Made by a program: the position numbers and the translations under genes. This document shows, piece after piece, positions 14,073 to 22,008 of a DNA stretch of 64,000 nucleotides. The DNA comes from a virus, in the IMG/VR virus record IMGVR_UViG_3300032240_001991, positions 221,128 to 285,127 of that record, one strand, 5' to 3'. Each line of letters begins with the position of its first letter. Positions within the stretch are counted from its first letter, which is position 1. The notes below the pieces were generated by a model that worked only from the letters and a program-made list of their open reading frames with translations, ran no database searches and was not told the DNA's origin.

Positions 14073-14698
14073 GAGCTAGAGAATTCATGCGAGAAGCCAG
14101 GGACGCTGCTGCTGATTTAAGCCGCGCTGCTCCAGACGTTGATGCTGCTATTAGAGGAGCTCTAAGTATTCCTGATATCAGTCAAAATAAAGCTAACGGC
14201 AGTTCATACCTACAATATCGATTTGGTATAGCAATGGCGGGTGCTCCAGATTATCCTACCAAAGCCGCAGGTGCTATGGCAGGAGATCCTTTGTTAACAT
14301 GTTATACAGATGCTGAATTACAGATTATTAATGCCGCTGCTCAAATGGTAGGCGCAGGTACTGTAAAGAAATTAAGCAGTAATCGTAGCGAAGAATTAAG
14401 TAATACCAATACAACTAGCCCAGTTAATGACTGGAATAAGCATACTGTTAAGAAAAAGAAGAAAAAAGTAAAGGAAGCTGCGACGGCCGGCGCAACCAGC
14501 TCGGCCAATATTGGCGTTGTTCCTAATCCTCATTTAAGTCCCGGTAAAGCTAGAGGTAAAAAGTCCTACACTGGTACACCAGGACATAGCGGATGGAAAT
14601 CTCCGCCGCAGCCAAAGCCTAAAAAACAAAAACCAACCGATAATGCTTTAAATAAAAAAGGCGTAAGTTTATTTGGTGGTCCAGCAATTAAGAGATAA
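14069..14698 (+). CDS. Hypothetical phage protein
   Basis: 209 residues. N-terminus MRAREFMREARDAAADLSRAAPDV is helical; the middle (YLQYRFGIAMAGAPDYPT, TCYTDAELQIINAAAQMVG) looks folded, and the second half is Lys/Pro/Ser-rich and probably disordered (HTVKKKKKKVKE, PPQPKPKKQKP). The folded part resembles a small domain seen in several phage proteins of unknown use. ATGA overlap with the Dps gene. Possibly DNA-associated because of its basic tail; not shown. Confidence 0.5.
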   Translation: MRAREFMREARDAAADLSRAAPDVDAAIRGALSIPDISQNKANGSSYLQYRFGIAMAGAPDYPTKAAGAMAGDPLLTCYTDAELQIINAAAQMVGAGTVKKLSSNRSEELSNTNTTSPVNDWNKHTVKKKKKKVKEAATAGATSSANIGVVPNPHLSPGKARGKKSYTGTPGHSGWKSPPQPKPKKQKPTDNALNKKGVSLFGGPAIKR

Positions 14699-14700
14699 TC

Positions 14701-15330
14701 ATGAAAAAGAAAGTAAACGAAATCAGTCTTAGCGCCGACAGAGCTAAAAAGATAGCCAATATGCGCAGGTTACAAGCTGGAGTGTCAACGTTAAAAGGCG
14801 TTGCCTCACCACACGGTGACGATGTTCGTCGTCATGCAGATGATGCTACACGCTATGAAAAGAAGGCAGCGTTAGCTTCTCGTTACGCCAATAGAAAAAG
14901 AGAAAAAGAAAAAGGACAGAATGTAGTCCCGTTTAGAGAAGAATTTGATGGTGGGGAAGAATATAACGACGAAGTAGGAATGGTTAAAAATAACCTACAT
15001 ACATTGATGCGTGCTACTAAAGGCCTACATAATATGTTAGAGCCTAACGAAAATATGCCGGAATGGGTACAAGAAAAAATTGCTGCTGCAAAAGGCATGC
15101 TAGTTGCTGCTTGGGATTACATGTTGAGTCAGCATGAAGAAGGTAATGTCTATACCAACGAAGCAGCAAAAACACCAGCAAAAACCCATCCGTGGAGAGG
15201 TTCTAAAGCTATTGCAGATAAAAATCGAGCAAAAACTGAAAAAAAGAAATCGCCTCCAGTTAGCGAATCAACACGTAGAATAGAAAAAAGCTTAATGGAA
15301 GATCTCCAAAACTTTAAGAAAAATACTTGA
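14701..15330 (+). CDS. Hypothetical phage protein, basic and helical
   Basis: 209 residues, two bases after the previous stop. Helical throughout, with a basic first part (SADRAKKIANMRRLQAG, RYANRKREKEKG), a more regular middle helix pair (VGMVKNNLHTLMRATKGLHNML, WVQEKIAAAKGMLVAAWDYMLS) and a Lys-rich low-complexity C-terminus. No family recognised. Last gene before the promoter of the DsbA-like gene. Confidence 0.5.
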   Translation: MKKKVNEISLSADRAKKIANMRRLQAGVSTLKGVASPHGDDVRRHADDATRYEKKAALASRYANRKREKEKGQNVVPFREEFDGGEEYNDEVGMVKNNLHTLMRATKGLHNMLEPNENMPEWVQEKIAAAKGMLVAAWDYMLSQHEEGNVYTNEAAKTPAKTHPWRGSKAIADKNRAKTEKKKSPPVSESTRRIEKSLMEDLQNFKKNT

Positions 15331-15354
15331 TTATTATTTTATTCTGTGTATAAT
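15327..15354 (+). promoter_or_regulatory. Sigma70-like promoter
   Basis: TTGATT at 15327-15332, 16-base spacer, TATAAT at 15349-15354, in the gap before the DsbA-like gene. The downstream ATG at 15376 has AGGAG at 15365-15369, so this transcript has a short normal leader. Confidence 0.7.
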
Positions 15355-15375
15355 TGATAGACACAGGAGAATAAT

Positions 15376-15645
15376 ATGAGTAAAGTATTTGGTGATCCAG
15401 AAAAGGCAAAGATTCGTCAAATCGTTTCCGAAGGTGTAACTGTAATGCAAGAAATTACAGATTTGACCGAAGGTCTTAACGATACAATCAAAGCTGTAGC
15501 CGAAGAATTGGAAGTTAAGCCTGGTGTTATTAAGAAAGCAATTCGTATTGCTCTTAAGGACCAGTGGGATCAGGTATTCCGTGAGTTTGATGATCTAGAA
15601 ACAATCGTTGATATCAGCGGCCATGCTAATCGCAGGGAAGACTAA
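15376..15645 (+). CDS. DsbA-like small DNA-binding protein
   Basis: 89 residues, the same length as T4 DsbA (double-stranded DNA binding protein that acts on late promoters). Helical, with ITDLTEGLNDTIKAVAEELEVKPGVIKKAIRIALKDQWDQVF, which fits the helix-turn-helix-like core of that family (KDELGV..K.FN.LL.LYHK in T4). Its own sigma70-like promoter and a strong terminator make it a single-gene unit, suitable for high early expression of a regulator. The assignment rests on length and pattern, not on a computed alignment. Confidence 0.5.
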   Translation: MSKVFGDPEKAKIRQIVSEGVTVMQEITDLTEGLNDTIKAVAEELEVKPGVIKKAIRIALKDQWDQVFREFDDLETIVDISGHANRRED

Positions 15646-15661
15646 GGACCTCCTTAGTCTT
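15638..15661 (+). terminator. Hairpin terminator after the DsbA-like gene
   Basis: Perfect 11-base inverted repeat AAGACTAAGGA (15638-15648) and TCCTTAGTCTT (15651-15661), followed by TCTAT. The stop codon TAA (15643-15645) lies inside the 5' arm. It would separate the small regulator from the polymerase gene. It is followed three bases later by a late promoter. Confidence 0.75.
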
Positions 15662-15663
15662 TC

Positions 15664-15671
15664 TATAAATA
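15664..15671 (+). promoter_or_regulatory. Late promoter box TATAAATA upstream of gp43
   Basis: Exact TATAAATA directly after the terminator, 73 bases before the gp43 ATG. It would give a leader of roughly 65-70 bases containing both operator hairpins. Confidence 0.55.
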
Positions 15672-15680
15672 ATAAAAATA

Positions 15681-15738
15681 AGGTTAGACCAGCCATAAAT
15701 GGTCATGTAAAGGTTAGTGAGCCACAAATCACTAGGAG
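15681..15738 (+). promoter_or_regulatory. Tandem hairpins before gp43: putative translational operator
   Basis: Two stem-loops in tandem, each opened by AGGTTAG. Hairpin 1: GACCA (15687-15691), loop GCCATAAA (15692-15699), TGGTC (15700-15704). Hairpin 2: TAGTGA (15715-15720), loop GCCACAAA (15721-15728), TCACTA (15729-15734), touching the ribosome site GGAG at 15735-15738. The stems differ but both pair perfectly, while the 8-base loops differ at one position. T4 and RB69 gp43 repress their own translation by binding a hairpin with a 5-bp stem and 8-base loop at this same place, so this is most likely the equivalent operator. Confidence 0.75.
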
Positions 15739-15744
15739 ACGAGT

Positions 15745-18432
15745 ATGAGTTACGTTGATGCCATCTGGGATCGCGACGACGATGTTATTAGAGTCGTTGA
15801 AAGAGATCCAAAAAAAGGTCGTATATTCCACGACTATCCCGCAAAATATATTTTTTATTACCCTGACCAAAAGGGCAAGTATAGAAGTATTTTCAGTGAA
15901 ACCCTTACAAAGGTAACTTCTAAAAGTTTTAAAGAACATCAAAAAGAACAAAGAATACACAGCGGTCATCGACTCTACGAAAGCGATATCAATCCTATAT
16001 TTCGTTGTCTAGAAGAAAACTATCTTGGCCAAGATTCGCCCAAATTAAACGTAGCATTTTTTGACATCGAAGTGGACTTTGATCCAGAAAGAGGATATGC
16101 AAGTCCAGATGATGCGTTTATGCCTATTACTGCTATTGCGGTACATTTACAGTGGCTTGATACTCTAGTATGTTTGGCTATTCCTCCAAAATCTCTTTCT
16201 ATGAGTCAGGCACAGGAATTAGTTAAAGATATACCTAATACAGTACTGTTTGAAACAGAGCACGAACTGTTAGATACGTTTCTTAATCTAATTGAAGATG
16301 CAGATGTTCTAAGCGGCTGGAACAGTGAAGGTTTTGACGTTCCTTATACTGTTAATCGAGTTACTAAAGTCCTTAGCAAAGAAGACACTAAGAGATTTTG
16401 TCTTTGGAATCAATTACCAAAAAAGAGAGAATACGAAAAATATGGTAAGCAGGCAGTAACATACGACTTTGTTGGTCGTGTACATTTGGACAGTCTTGAA
16501 CTATATCGAAAATATACCTATGAAGAGCGACACAGCTACCGACTTGACGCGATAGGCGAAATGGAGATTGGTGAAACTAAGACTGTTTATGAAGGTACCC
16601 TAGATCAGTTATACAACAGCGATTTTCGTAAATTTGTTGAGTACAACAGACAAGACTGTGCCCTATTGGACAAGTTAGATAAAAAGTTAAAATTTCTTGA
16701 CCTAGCTAGTACTATTGCTCACGAAAATACAGTTCTACTTAAAACTGTTATGGGAGCTGTAGCAGTTACTGAGCAGGCTATTGTAAATGAAGCACATCGT
16801 TTAGGTATGATAGTTCCTAGTCGTAAACGCAGAAGCGACAGTGACGATCCTGAAGATGAAAACGACGATAAGGCAGCAGGTGCATATGTAGCATATCCTA
16901 AAAAAGGATTGCATGATTGGATTGGTTCGATGGACATTAATAGTCTGTATCCGTCTGTTATTCGTGCACTAAACATGGGACCCGAAACTATCATTGGACA
17001 ATTACGCCCAGACTATACCAAAGCAGAAATTGACAGTAAGATAGCTAAAAAGATGAGCTTTGCAGGTGCATGGGAAGGTAAGTTTGGCAGTAACGAATAT
17101 GAAATGGTTATTAACAAAGATCGTGTTCGTGAAATTACTGTTGATTGGGAAGATGGACGCAATGATGTATTGAGCGGAGCGCAACTGTATGAATTGATTT
17201 ACGAAAGTAATCATCCATGGATGCTCAGTGCTAACGGTACTATTTTTACCTACGAAAAAGAAGGAATTATTCCTGGACTTCTAGCTCGATGGTACAAGGA
17301 ACGCAAAGAGCTACAAAAGAAACTTAAAGAAGCAATTGACGCAGGTAATAAAACTGATGAAGAATATTGGGATAAGCGGCAGCTAGTTAAGAAAATTAAT
17401 CTAAACAGCTTGTACGGTGCTATTCTTAACGCTGGTTGTAGATTCTTTGACAATCGAATTGGACAATCAACTACGCTAACTGGGCGTCGTATTGCTAAAC
17501 ATATGGCTAGTAAAATTAACGAAATTATTACTGGGGAATACAACCATTTAGGTAAAGCAATTATTTACGGCGATACTGACAGTGCATACTTCAGTGCTTA
17601 CACTACGTTAAAGAACGAAATTGAAAAAGGTCTTATCCCTTGGGACAAAGAAACAGTAATTCAACTTTATAATACTGTAGCAGAAGAAGTTAATAGTACA
17701 TTTCCTCAAATGATGTTAGATGAATTTCATTGTCCAAAGAAGAGAGGGGATGTTATTCGCGCAGGACGAGAGATTGTAGCCAGTAAAGGCTTGTTTATTA
17801 CTAAAAAGCGTTATGCGGTGTTGTATTACGACAAAGAAAACAAGCGACAAGATATTAACGGCAAGCCCGGTAAGATCAAGGCAATGGGTCTAGATCTAAA
17901 ACGCAGCGATACTCCAGAATTTATGCAGGACTTCTTAAGTGAAATTCTAAATAGCGTACTAACTGGTTCTCAAGAAAAAGAAATTCTTGATCGTATTACA
18001 GAATTTCGTACTGAGTTTAAGTCTCGAGCAGGATGGGAAAAGGGTACACCTAAGCGTGTTAACAATCTTACAGAATATCAAGCTAAGGAAGAAAAGCAAG
18101 GTAAAGCTAATATGCCCGGACATGTTCGTGCGTCAATTAATTGGAATACATTACGTCGTATGAATGGCGACAAATATTCTATGCAAATTGTAGACGGAAT
18201 GAAAGTAATTGTTTGCAAAGTAAAAGATAATCCGTTAGGGTTTACTAGTGTTGCCTACCCAACAGACGAGTTACGACTTCCCAAATGGTTTCAAGATTTG
18301 CCATTTGATCACGACGAAATGGAAGCTGTTATTATTAACAATAAGGTAGAAAATCTTATCGGTGTTCTTGAATATGATCTAGAATCAACAGTTCGAGATA
18401 CAACATTTAACAAACTATTCAGCTTTGAATAA
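15745..18432 (+). CDS. 43: DNA polymerase gp43 (family B)
   Basis: 895 residues, same length class as T4 gp43 (898). Proofreading exonuclease motifs: FFDIEVDFD, SGWNSEGFDVPY and YNRQDCALLD. Polymerase motifs in order: A at MDINSLYPSVI (about residues 394-404), B at KKINLNSLYGAILN and C at YGDTDSAYF. The C-terminus ends KLFSFE, in keeping with the short clamp-binding tail of T4-like polymerases. Uninterrupted by introns or inteins. ATG at 15745 follows GGAG, which is covered by the second leader hairpin, so the enzyme probably limits its own translation. Confidence 0.97.
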   Translation: MSYVDAIWDRDDDVIRVVERDPKKGRIFHDYPAKYIFYYPDQKGKYRSIFSETLTKVTSKSFKEHQKEQRIHSGHRLYESDINPIFRCLEENYLGQDSPKLNVAFFDIEVDFDPERGYASPDDAFMPITAIAVHLQWLDTLVCLAIPPKSLSMSQAQELVKDIPNTVLFETEHELLDTFLNLIEDADVLSGWNSEGFDVPYTVNRVTKVLSKEDTKRFCLWNQLPKKREYEKYGKQAVTYDFVGRVHLDSLELYRKYTYEERHSYRLDAIGEMEIGETKTVYEGTLDQLYNSDFRKFVEYNRQDCALLDKLDKKLKFLDLASTIAHENTVLLKTVMGAVAVTEQAIVNEAHRLGMIVPSRKRRSDSDDPEDENDDKAAGAYVAYPKKGLHDWIGSMDINSLYPSVIRALNMGPETIIGQLRPDYTKAEIDSKIAKKMSFAGAWEGKFGSNEYEMVINKDRVREITVDWEDGRNDVLSGAQLYELIYESNHPWMLSANGTIFTYEKEGIIPGLLARWYKERKELQKKLKEAIDAGNKTDEEYWDKRQLVKKINLNSLYGAILNAGCRFFDNRIGQSTTLTGRRIAKHMASKINEIITGEYNHLGKAIIYGDTDSAYFSAYTTLKNEIEKGLIPWDKETVIQLYNTVAEEVNSTFPQMMLDEFHCPKKRGDVIRAGREIVASKGLFITKKRYAVLYYDKENKRQDINGKPGKIKAMGLDLKRSDTPEFMQDFLSEILNSVLTGSQEKEILDRITEFRTEFKSRAGWEKGTPKRVNNLTEYQAKEEKQGKANMPGHVRASINWNTLRRMNGDKYSMQIVDGMKVIVCKVKDNPLGFTSVAYPTDELRLPKWFQDLPFDHDEMEAVIINNKVENLIGVLEYDLESTVRDTTFNKLFSFE

Positions 18433-18440
18433 AAATTTAT

Positions 18441-18469
18441 TTGACTATTTGTATTTTTCTAAATATAAT
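18441..18469 (+). promoter_or_regulatory. Sigma70-like promoter for gp45
   Basis: TTGACT at 18441-18446, 17-base spacer, TATAAT at 18464-18469. The clamp ATG at 18488 follows AAAGGAA. Near-consensus in every element, so gp45 can be made independently of the polymerase, matching the higher need for clamps. Confidence 0.8.
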
Positions 18470-18487
18470 CACTAAAAGGAAACTAAA

Positions 18488-19222
18488 ATGAAAGAAATTC
18501 TCAAAGACATTGTAAGTCATACGTATAACCTAGGCTTTCTCAATATTGTTAAGGTTACCGGCGAAGAAACATCAACTAAAATTGACTCTATGAGTGATGA
18601 CCGTTCAGTTATTATGTACGGCGAAACCGCTAACCCATATCCAGATATGATTGGTGTATTTGGCATGCCGCAACTTAACAAACTTAAGTATCTAGTTGAA
18701 GGTAATGAATACAAGGAAGATGCGACTATTGATATTGTTAAAGCAGAAATTAATGGCGTAACTGTTCCAGTTGGTATTCACTTTGAAAATGCAAGCGGTG
18801 ACTTTAAAAACGATTATCGTTTTATGAATACTGCAATCATTAACGAAAAACTTAAGACTGTAAAATTCCGTGGTGCAAGTTGGGATGTTGAAGTTACTCC
18901 AAGCCTACAGGCTGTACAGAGATTTGGGTTCCAAGCTGGTGCTAACAGCGAACATACTACCTTCCTTGTTAAGACTGAAGGCGGAAACCTAAAGTTTATC
19001 TTTGGCGATCAAAGTACTCACGGTGGTGAATTTGTGTTTGCTACTAATGTTACTGGCAAGCTAACTCGTTCACATACTTGGCCAGTTGCTTCTATTCTCA
19101 GCATTTTAAAAATTGCTGATGTTAACAACTGCAAATTGAGTATTAGCGATGCTGGTGCATTGCAGATTACTATGGATAGCGGATTAGCCACATACAAGTA
19201 TATTATTCCAGCGCAGGCTTAA
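18488..19222 (+). CDS. 45: Sliding clamp gp45
   Basis: 244 residues, near the T4 gp45 length of 228. The two-domain clamp pattern of T4-like phages is visible: YNLGFLNIVKVTGEETSTKID with SMSDDRSVIMYGET, then VKFRGASWDVEVTPSLQAVQRFGFQAGANSEHTTFLVKT and a final beta strand LATYKYIIP. It forms the ring that holds gp43 on DNA and, in T4, also activates late transcription. It sits directly after gp43 with its own promoter. Confidence 0.9.
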   Translation: MKEILKDIVSHTYNLGFLNIVKVTGEETSTKIDSMSDDRSVIMYGETANPYPDMIGVFGMPQLNKLKYLVEGNEYKEDATIDIVKAEINGVTVPVGIHFENASGDFKNDYRFMNTAIINEKLKTVKFRGASWDVEVTPSLQAVQRFGFQAGANSEHTTFLVKTEGGNLKFIFGDQSTHGGEFVFATNVTGKLTRSHTWPVASILSILKIADVNNCKLSISDAGALQITMDSGLATYKYIIPAQA

Positions 19223-19227
19223 TTATA

Positions 19228-20856
19228 ATGAAATCATCAGTTAATTTAACTCCTTTGCAGAAAGACTATGCGGTATATCTTCCAGCTATATCCTCTTTCT
19301 ATAGCACCTATGTTGCTAAACAAAGACTAGAAGAATTTGTACCTGCTGATCGTATTCCTAAAGGATTTGATCGAGGTATTGAAGGTATGAACTTCTTAGA
19401 TCCTGAACAAGGCTATTTTAGCTACAAATACGCCTTGTATTCTGCAGGTCATGCACAGCTAGATCTTAATAAAAGTCTAGTACAGGAATCTATGATTCAA
19501 CAGCGAGATCGAGCTAATACTATGATACTTGGTGACTCTGGTGGTTACCAGATTGGTAAGGGTGTCTTAAAATTTGACTGGTTAGACTTTGAAGGTGCTA
19601 GTGCAAATAAAACTCGTCAGCAGATCTTAGAATGGCTCGAACTTACTGCTGATTGGAGCATGTTCCTTGACGTTCCAACCTGGGCATGCGATCATATACA
19701 TAGTCCAAAGACAGGTTTAAAAACATTTGATGACTGTTTGAATAAAACTAAGTTCAACAACGAATATTTCCTAAAGAATCGATTAGGGCAAACTAAATTC
19801 CTAAACGTACTACAGGGCAGCGATTGGGATACTGCTGAAAAGTGGTATAACGGCGTTAAGGAATTTAGTGATTCTAAAGTATGGGGAGATAAGGCTGCAG
19901 AAGGATGGGCGTTTGGTGGCGCTAACATGTGTAAAATGGATATTACACTAAAGCGTCTAATGACCATGCGCGATGACAACATGCTCAAAGGTAAGGATTG
20001 GATTCACTTCCTAGGCACAGCACAGCTAGACTGGAGTTGTTATCTAACGTCAATACAGCGTCAGATTCGTAAACATATTAACGAAAATCTTACTATTAGC
20101 TTTGACTGTGCAAGTCCATTTATTGCTACTGCACACGGATTGGTTTACACAAATGCACAGCATAATCCAAAGCGTTGGTCAGTTATCATGGATAAGGCGC
20201 CAGATAATAAAGCACTCGCAGGAAGCGATATTCCATTTCCGTTTGAGTCAGAAATTGGTAGACGCTTAACGATGGGCGATATTGCTTACTACAATATTGG
20301 AGTTCCTAAAACTCAAGAAGAATTGGGTGCTAGCGTTAAATTTGATCATTTAAATCCAGATCATTATAATGAGGTTCCTAAACTTAACAAATTAGGAAAA
20401 ATTCCTAATAAAACTTCTTGGGATAGTTTTAGCTACGCATTAATGATGGGTCATAATGTCTATTGTCATATTGTTGCAGTACAAAGAGCGCAGCATTTAA
20501 TGGACATTGAATGTGCTAAATTTAAACCAGATTGGCGTATGTGGGGACTAGAAGGAAAGAAAGAACGCGAATTGAGCGATTGGGTTCCAAGAAAGATCTT
20601 GTACTTTGATAGATTTATCAAAGAACTATTTGAAACCTCAACGAAGAAAGAAGCATTTGAAATGATCGATGCTGCTCGAGATAATGGTTTCCTTAAGAAT
20701 CTTGAAGGCGCTCGATTACAAGGTGGTCCGGCTCAAAATCAATTTGGTACTTTCTTTGAGATAGAACAGGAATCTTTCAAACAAGAAGAAATTGATCTAG
20801 CAAATCCAGATGACGATGAACTAAGAGCACTAGAAGAAAGTGTTGACAAAACCTAA
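19228..20856 (+). CDS. dpdA: DpdA-like DNA 7-deazaguanine transglycosylase
   Basis: 542 residues, related to tRNA-guanine transglycosylase. The key TGT signature appears as ILGDSGGYQIGKG (TGT: SDSGGFQ) with the Asp that contacts the base, followed by a barrel-like pattern: MFLDVPTWACDH, FLNVLQGSDW, GWAFGGANMCKMD (TGT GG loop), IHFLGTAQLDWSCY and ISFDCASPF with the likely nucleophile Asp. A CxCxxC zinc site as in tRNA TGT is not evident. Phage DpdA enzymes swap guanine in DNA for a 7-deazaguanine. The folE, queE and QueD-like genes downstream support this. Which base is finally made is unknown. Confidence 0.8.
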   Translation: MKSSVNLTPLQKDYAVYLPAISSFYSTYVAKQRLEEFVPADRIPKGFDRGIEGMNFLDPEQGYFSYKYALYSAGHAQLDLNKSLVQESMIQQRDRANTMILGDSGGYQIGKGVLKFDWLDFEGASANKTRQQILEWLELTADWSMFLDVPTWACDHIHSPKTGLKTFDDCLNKTKFNNEYFLKNRLGQTKFLNVLQGSDWDTAEKWYNGVKEFSDSKVWGDKAAEGWAFGGANMCKMDITLKRLMTMRDDNMLKGKDWIHFLGTAQLDWSCYLTSIQRQIRKHINENLTISFDCASPFIATAHGLVYTNAQHNPKRWSVIMDKAPDNKALAGSDIPFPFESEIGRRLTMGDIAYYNIGVPKTQEELGASVKFDHLNPDHYNEVPKLNKLGKIPNKTSWDSFSYALMMGHNVYCHIVAVQRAQHLMDIECAKFKPDWRMWGLEGKKERELSDWVPRKILYFDRFIKELFETSTKKEAFEMIDAARDNGFLKNLEGARLQGGPAQNQFGTFFEIEQESFKQEEIDLANPDDDELRALEESVDKT

Positions 20857-20871
20857 AAACTGTGTTAGAGT
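20843..20871 (+). promoter_or_regulatory. Sigma70-like promoter, extended -10
   Basis: TTGACA at 20843-20848 and, 17 bases on, TAGAGT at 20866-20871 preceded by TGT (extended -10). The -10 box is imperfect. The ATG at 20878 is six bases downstream and has no ribosome site, so a leaderless transcript is expected. Confidence 0.55.
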
Positions 20872-20877
20872 TAATTC

Positions 20878-21414
20878 ATGAATAGAGATTACACAACTGG
20901 CAAAGCTGAAAACGTTACATTCTTCCTAGGCAAGGAGGTCGAAAAGACCCCTGCCTACGGAATGAAGACATTGTTTGTAACAGGATTGCAACCTGTTGAA
21001 GAAATTGAAAAAGTTCTTAACGATTCTTTTACTAACATTAATGAGCCAGTTAATCATATCTTCTTTGGTGCAAATCACAGTTTTAAACCAGAAGAATATG
21101 ACGAATGGCTTTCTTGGGATGAAATGATTCTTTTTTTCTTAGAAAAGGATTATTTTTGTAGTTTAGATATTCCTCTTAGTCATGCAGACGACTTTTTAGA
21201 GAGTGGGCTTTGCGAAAAAGAAAACTTTATTCCTCAAATTCGTGTACCAATTCCGTATACTAAATTATGGAATTACAATACAATGATTAAGATTGATGAT
21301 AAGGGATTTAAGGCAACCAATCCTGGCGTATGGTGCCACAGTTTACACGATCTAATGGATCGCGATAAGTTTACAGATTGGTCACAATACAAAAACGATA
21401 CGGTGATTAAATGA
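20878..21414 (+). CDS. Conserved T4-like phage protein
   Basis: 178 residues. Motifs TGKAENVTFFLGKEVEKTPAYGMKTLFV and ATNPGVWCHSLHDLMDRDKFTDWSQY are ones I know from an unassigned protein found across marine T4-like phages, often near replication or nucleotide genes. Mixed alpha/beta, no membrane segment. Expressed from its own early promoter. A long imperfect hairpin with a Shine-Dalgarno-like AAGGAGGT lies inside the gene at 20927-20957. Function unknown; the position within the 7-deazaguanine cluster is suggestive only. Confidence 0.65.
   Translation: MNRDYTTGKAENVTFFLGKEVEKTPAYGMKTLFVTGLQPVEEIEKVLNDSFTNINEPVNHIFFGANHSFKPEEYDEWLSWDEMILFFLEKDYFCSLDIPLSHADDFLESGLCEKENFIPQIRVPIPYTKLWNYNTMIKIDDKGFKATNPGVWCHSLHDLMDRDKFTDWSQYKNDTVIK
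20927..20957 (+). promoter_or_regulatory. Intragenic hairpin containing AAGGAGGT
   Basis: Twelve base pairs with two bulged A residues: TAGGCAAGGAGGTC (20927-20940), loop GAAAA (20941-20945), GACCCCTGCCTA (20946-20957). The Shine-Dalgarno-like AAGGAGGT (20932-20939) is in the stem. The hairpin begins 49 bases after the start codon. No start codon stands at a usable distance after it, so it is not an ordinary ribosome site. Confidence 0.45.
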
Positions 21415-21782
21415 ACACTGAGAAATCAATGATTTGGGTTACTTTTCAAAAGGAAGGAATTCATTGTTATCCTGCAGCGGCCTCTGATCCAAAATTAGCA
21501 GATGTCAGCTTTTTAGGTACACCTCATCGACACATTTTTCATTTTAAAGTCTATATTGAAGTATTTCACGATGACCGTGATTTAGAATTTATTCAGTTTA
21601 AGCGTTGGCTTGAGCAGTGCTACAACAATGGTACTCTTGAGCTAAACCACAAATCCTGCGAAATGATTGCAAGAGATTTACATGCAACCATTATAGCAAG
21701 ATATCCAATCCGCGAGGTTTGGATTGACGTTAGTGAAGACAACGAGAACGGTTGCTTCATTAAATTTCCAACAACACTTTGA
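21411..21782 (+). CDS. QueD-like (6-carboxytetrahydropterin synthase family) protein
   Basis: 123 residues. It follows the QueD/6-PTPS layout: first zinc His in FQKEGIHCYPAA (QueD FEAAHRLP), the HxH pair in TPHRHIFHFKVYIEV (QueD LHGHSFMVRLEI), then DLEFIQFKRWLEQ (QueD IDFAELK), SCEMIARDLHATI (QueD TSEVLAKWIWDQ) and VWIDVSEDNENGC (QueD VMVKETCTAGC). The catalytic Cys four residues before the HxH is replaced by Leu, and the LDHH segment is reduced to LNH. So the fold and zinc site look kept but chemistry may differ. It lies between dpdA and folE. A four-base overlap links it to the previous gene. Confidence 0.6.
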   Translation: MNTEKSMIWVTFQKEGIHCYPAAASDPKLADVSFLGTPHRHIFHFKVYIEVFHDDRDLEFIQFKRWLEQCYNNGTLELNHKSCEMIARDLHATIIARYPIREVWIDVSEDNENGCFIKFPTTL

Positions 21783-21801
21783 TTTAAAGGTATATTAGAT
21801 A

Positions 21802-22008
21802 ATGGCTAATTTTAAAATTCGTTCTATGAAGCCCGAAGTTATTCGGATCTTTGACGACCTTGAAGCTTGGTTGAACCACTGTCGGTTTAATCTTCTTCCG
21901 TTTGATCCAGCTGACCTTTATAGGTCGCGCGAATGGCGAGAGTTTGCCGGAAAAGGCAACGATCGCAGGCATTATAAGAGAGATCGTGCATCAAGGAATC
22001 GAGGATGA
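21802..22008 (+). CDS. Small basic hypothetical protein
   Basis: 68 residues. N-terminal half helical (SMKPEVIRIFDDLEAWLNHCRFNLLPFDPADLYRS), C-terminal 25 residues very rich in Arg/Lys (REWREFAGKGNDRRHYKRDRASRNRG), suggesting RNA or DNA binding. Overlaps the glycosyltransferase start by four bases, so they are coupled. No family known to me beyond similar small proteins in marine T4-like phages. Confidence 0.55.
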   Translation: MANFKIRSMKPEVIRIFDDLEAWLNHCRFNLLPFDPADLYRSREWREFAGKGNDRRHYKRDRASRNRG

